The notes beneath the pieces were generated by a model. It searched no databases and was not told where the DNA came from. It saw nothing but the letters and a program-made list of their open reading frames with translations. From Trema orientale (taxonomy: Eukaryota > Streptophyta > Magnoliopsida > Rosales > Cannabaceae), in contig JXTC01000412.1 in NCBI GenBank assembly GCA_002914845.1, positions 38,215 to 102,214 on the forward strand: 64,000 bases of DNA. The letters run 5' to 3'. Below, in pieces: positions 61,971 to 64,000 of this stretch. How positions within the stretch are numbered: position 1 is the first letter of the stretch; every line of letters begins with the position of its first letter. Both the position numbers and the translations under genes were made by a program.

Positions 61971-62625
61971 ACCTCGATATGATCCATATCCAGATTTGTT
62001 GGCCTTTTATTCTTTCAGCTATTGGTGGTTATAGGTATTTCATTATCTTTATTGATGATTCTTTCGCTATAGTCATATTGAACCCATTCATGAGAAATTT
62101 GACTCTTCAAAAATTTTCAAAGTTTTTAAGGCTAAAGCAGAGCTTCAGAAAGAAAAGAAGATTAAGTCAGATAATTGTGATAAAGGTTGTGAGTATTATG
62201 GAAGATATGATGAGATTGGACGGAATCCTACTAGATACTTGCAGGATTATGGTATTGATGCTAGATTTACAATGCCAGGAGCTCCTAAACAAAATGGGAT
62301 AGAGGAAAGTAGGAATTACACACTTTTTGATATTGTGTGATGTATGTTAATTCATTCTTTTTTGCCAAAGTCTTTATGGGGTGAGGCTTTGAAAACTACA
62401 ACTTACATTCTGAATCATTTGCCAAGCAAGTCTGTTTCAAAGACTCCATATAAACTGCGGTCAGAAAAGAAGCCACATTTGCGCCATTTCCATGTTTAAG
62501 GTTGTAAAACGGAAGTGAGGTCTTATAATCAACAGTCCAAGAAACTTGATCCTAAGACCATTATTTGTTCATTTATTGGTTATTGTGTAGGATCAAGAGG
62601 TTCCAAGTTGCTCTATTACGCCTCT

Positions 62626-63387
62626 TTTTGTTTATATATATATGTATATAACAATGAATTTATTTATTTATTTTATCTCTTTTTCATTTATTTCATTAAT
62701 TTAATCATAAAAAATTAGCTAATTTGGAAATGTTGAATAAAAAAAAAGTAAACGGTATTTATTTAATTGTTTAAAAGGAGAAAAATCATTTGACTTTTAC
62801 CCGTTAACGGTTTTCTAGCAGTATTAGTGTTGAGAGGTAAAAAATGAACAATTTTATAATTTAATGAACATTTGACTACAAAGTTAAAAGGGATCAAAAA
62901 TATACCTAGAGAAAACGTCATGGTGCAAAATAAAGGGATCAAAAATAACGTTTTTTCTTTTTGTTTTCACTTTTTAATTATTGACACTGATTATAAATTC
63001 GAGTTTTGAACCTAATATGACTAAGTTGGTTCTAATATTTTTTTTCCTCAAAATTTTTAAGTCTATTTCTCAAATTGACAATTCTACTCTTACTTTTTCC
63101 CTTATCCTTTTCTATTCTTCAATAAAACATTACCAACTAAACTTATAAGAACCGTGTTGCTTTCTCAACTAAAGTCTTCTAAACGTATTTCTTCCTTGGC
63201 AAAAGTACTCTCAGAAGACTTTTTTTATATTTTCTCATTTTTGAGATTTTTTTCAATTGATTTTTTTCATCAAATTTCTAATTCTATAAGGGAAAAAATT
63301 AGTGTCTGTCAAATTTGTATTTCCTTAATAATGAGCTTTGCAAATTACACAATGCAAAACACTATATTTTCAAAAACAATATATATA
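62626..63387. other. Intergenic, AT-rich
   Basis: Nothing recognisable besides A/T-rich sequence; the open frame 63154-63420 runs into the next MITE and has no support. Confidence 0.5.
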
Positions 63388-63631
63388 GGGCACCAATCCA
63401 GTAGGTATTTTTTTTTTTAACCTATATATAGGTATCAATTTGGCCAATAAAAATTTTTTTCGCACATTTTTTTATATTAAAAAGTAAGAGAGAGAAATTA
63501 CATTAATGATGCACGTCTTTTCATGCACATTATTATTGCCGTTGGATCACCATTAGATGATGATCTAACTGCTAAAAAAAAATACCTACACATAGGTAAA
63601 AAAAAAGAAAATACTTACTGGATTGGCAGCC
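63388..63631. mobile_element. MITE copy 1 of a side-by-side pair
   Basis: Begins GGGCACCAATCCAGTAGGTA and ends, on the minus strand, GGCTGCCAATCCAGTAAGTA; 244 bp. A small palindrome ACCTATATATAGGT follows the left end, and ACCTACACATAGGT mirrors it at the right. Flanked by (AT)n, so the target duplication is unreadable. Confidence 0.82.
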
Positions 63632-63643
63632 ATATATATATAT

Positions 63644-63893
63644 GGGCACCAATCCAGTAGGTATTTTTTTTTTTTTTTTACCTATGCATAGGTATCAATT
63701 TAGCCAATGAAATTTTTTTTTTTTGCACATTTTTTTATATTAAAAAGTAAGGGAGAGAAGTAACATTAATGATGCACGTCTTTTCATGCACATTATTATA
63801 GTCGTTGGATCACCATTAGATGATGATCTAACGGCTAAAAAAAAAAAAACCTACACATAGGTTAAAAAAAAAATGCCTACTAGATTGGCAACC
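63644..63893. mobile_element. MITE copy 2, same family and orientation
   Basis: 250 bp, about 90% identical to the copy at 63388, with the same terminal repeats (GGGCACCAATCCAGTAGGTA; minus strand end GGTTGCCAATCTAGTAGGCA) and the same interior blocks such as ATGATGCACGTCTTTTCATG. Separated from copy 1 by a 12-base AT repeat. Confidence 0.82.
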
Positions 63894-64000
63894 TATATAT
63901 ATATATATATTGAGGGAAAAAAGCACACAATACTTTGGAATTGGTCTGCTTATTTCGAAAAAATTCAATTTTCTTTGTCCTAAATAGGAAAAGAAAGCAC

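Larger units (their letters stand above)
57239..62625 (+). mobile_element. Degraded Ty1/Copia retrotransposon relic with nested insertions
   Basis: Gag-like pieces on the plus strand: an ATG at 57610 (MAAMDSLPNLG), a continuation at 58847-59032 with LTLNETNHK and MALRVDCPPKPTYQ, and after an insertion 61058-61560 with MRYHMEDFIRDSIPK and an ELLITLHSTIYDG segment. An integrase-core part follows at about 61977-62625 (GGYRYFIIFIDD, then [31 protein letters not shown] in shifted frames, and KKLDPKTIICSFIGY). There are stops and frameshifts throughout. The zinc knuckle, protease, reverse transcriptase and RNase H are missing. A TGTTAGAATGT at 57241 may be the start of the 5' LTR. The gag start and continuation join in frame if 57643-58846 is removed as an intron-like GT-AG segment. 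Interrupted by the elements at 59033-61057 and 61567-61970. Confidence 0.85.

Overview
This is a eudicot-type nuclear genome window. It is AT-rich and intron-rich, has dense small transposable elements, microsatellites and assembly gaps, and carries genes of plant-specific families (fimbrin with four CH domains, an EDM2-like PHD protein, an F-box/FBA protein). I see no bacterial, organellar or viral gene order, no tRNA or rRNA gene and no CRISPR array. The species cannot be fixed from sequence reading alone. || Layout: (1) 1-9.8 kb holds the first arm of a segmental duplication, a small uncharacterised secreted/membrane protein gene (2333-2878 +) and a decayed, 3'-truncated fimbrin copy (3893-6348 +). 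(2) 9.8-11.0 kb holds an intronless F-box protein gene (+). (3) 11-18 kb is a transposon-rich stretch: a CACTA-like MITE, a Tourist-like MITE with TTA target duplication, a Mutator-like MITE with 9-bp target duplication, a non-autonomous Helitron and other foldback elements. (4) 18.2-23.4 kb is the intact fimbrin gene, 14 coding exons, 709 aa. (5) 24.2-27.4 kb (-) is an ankyrin/double-BTB protein gene of 601 aa, convergent with fimbrin. (6) 27.5-34.6 kb is gene-free: tandem duplications, MITEs, a reverse-oriented retroposon and a 621-bp N gap. (7) 34.7-43.3 kb (+) is an EDM2-like gene, 18 coding exons, 1183 aa, with PHD fingers and a methyltransferase-like NPPFG region. (8) 44.6-47.7 kb (-) is a TBC/Rab-GAP gene of 395 aa with both catalytic fingers, convergent with EDM2. 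(9) 47.8-64 kb is gene-poor. It ends in a nested retrotransposon complex: a Copia relic broken by a solo LTR that itself contains a complete 401-bp TRIM, then by another LTR, followed by two side-by-side copies of one MITE family. || The genes do not form an operon or pathway. Fimbrin bundles actin, the TBC protein should deactivate Rab GTPases, the BTB and F-box proteins are probable ubiquitin-ligase adaptors or substrate receptors, and EDM2 is a chromatin regulator. Exon boundaries were worked out by hand from splice sites and reading-frame continuity. All four multi-exon models close in frame. || I did not find a convincing new biological system. The most informative observations are the fimbrin duplication with its dated decay, several transposon insertions resolved to exact target duplications, a likely GC-AG intron inside the PHD region of the EDM2-like gene, and an orphan CxxC membrane protein gene present in only one arm of the duplication.
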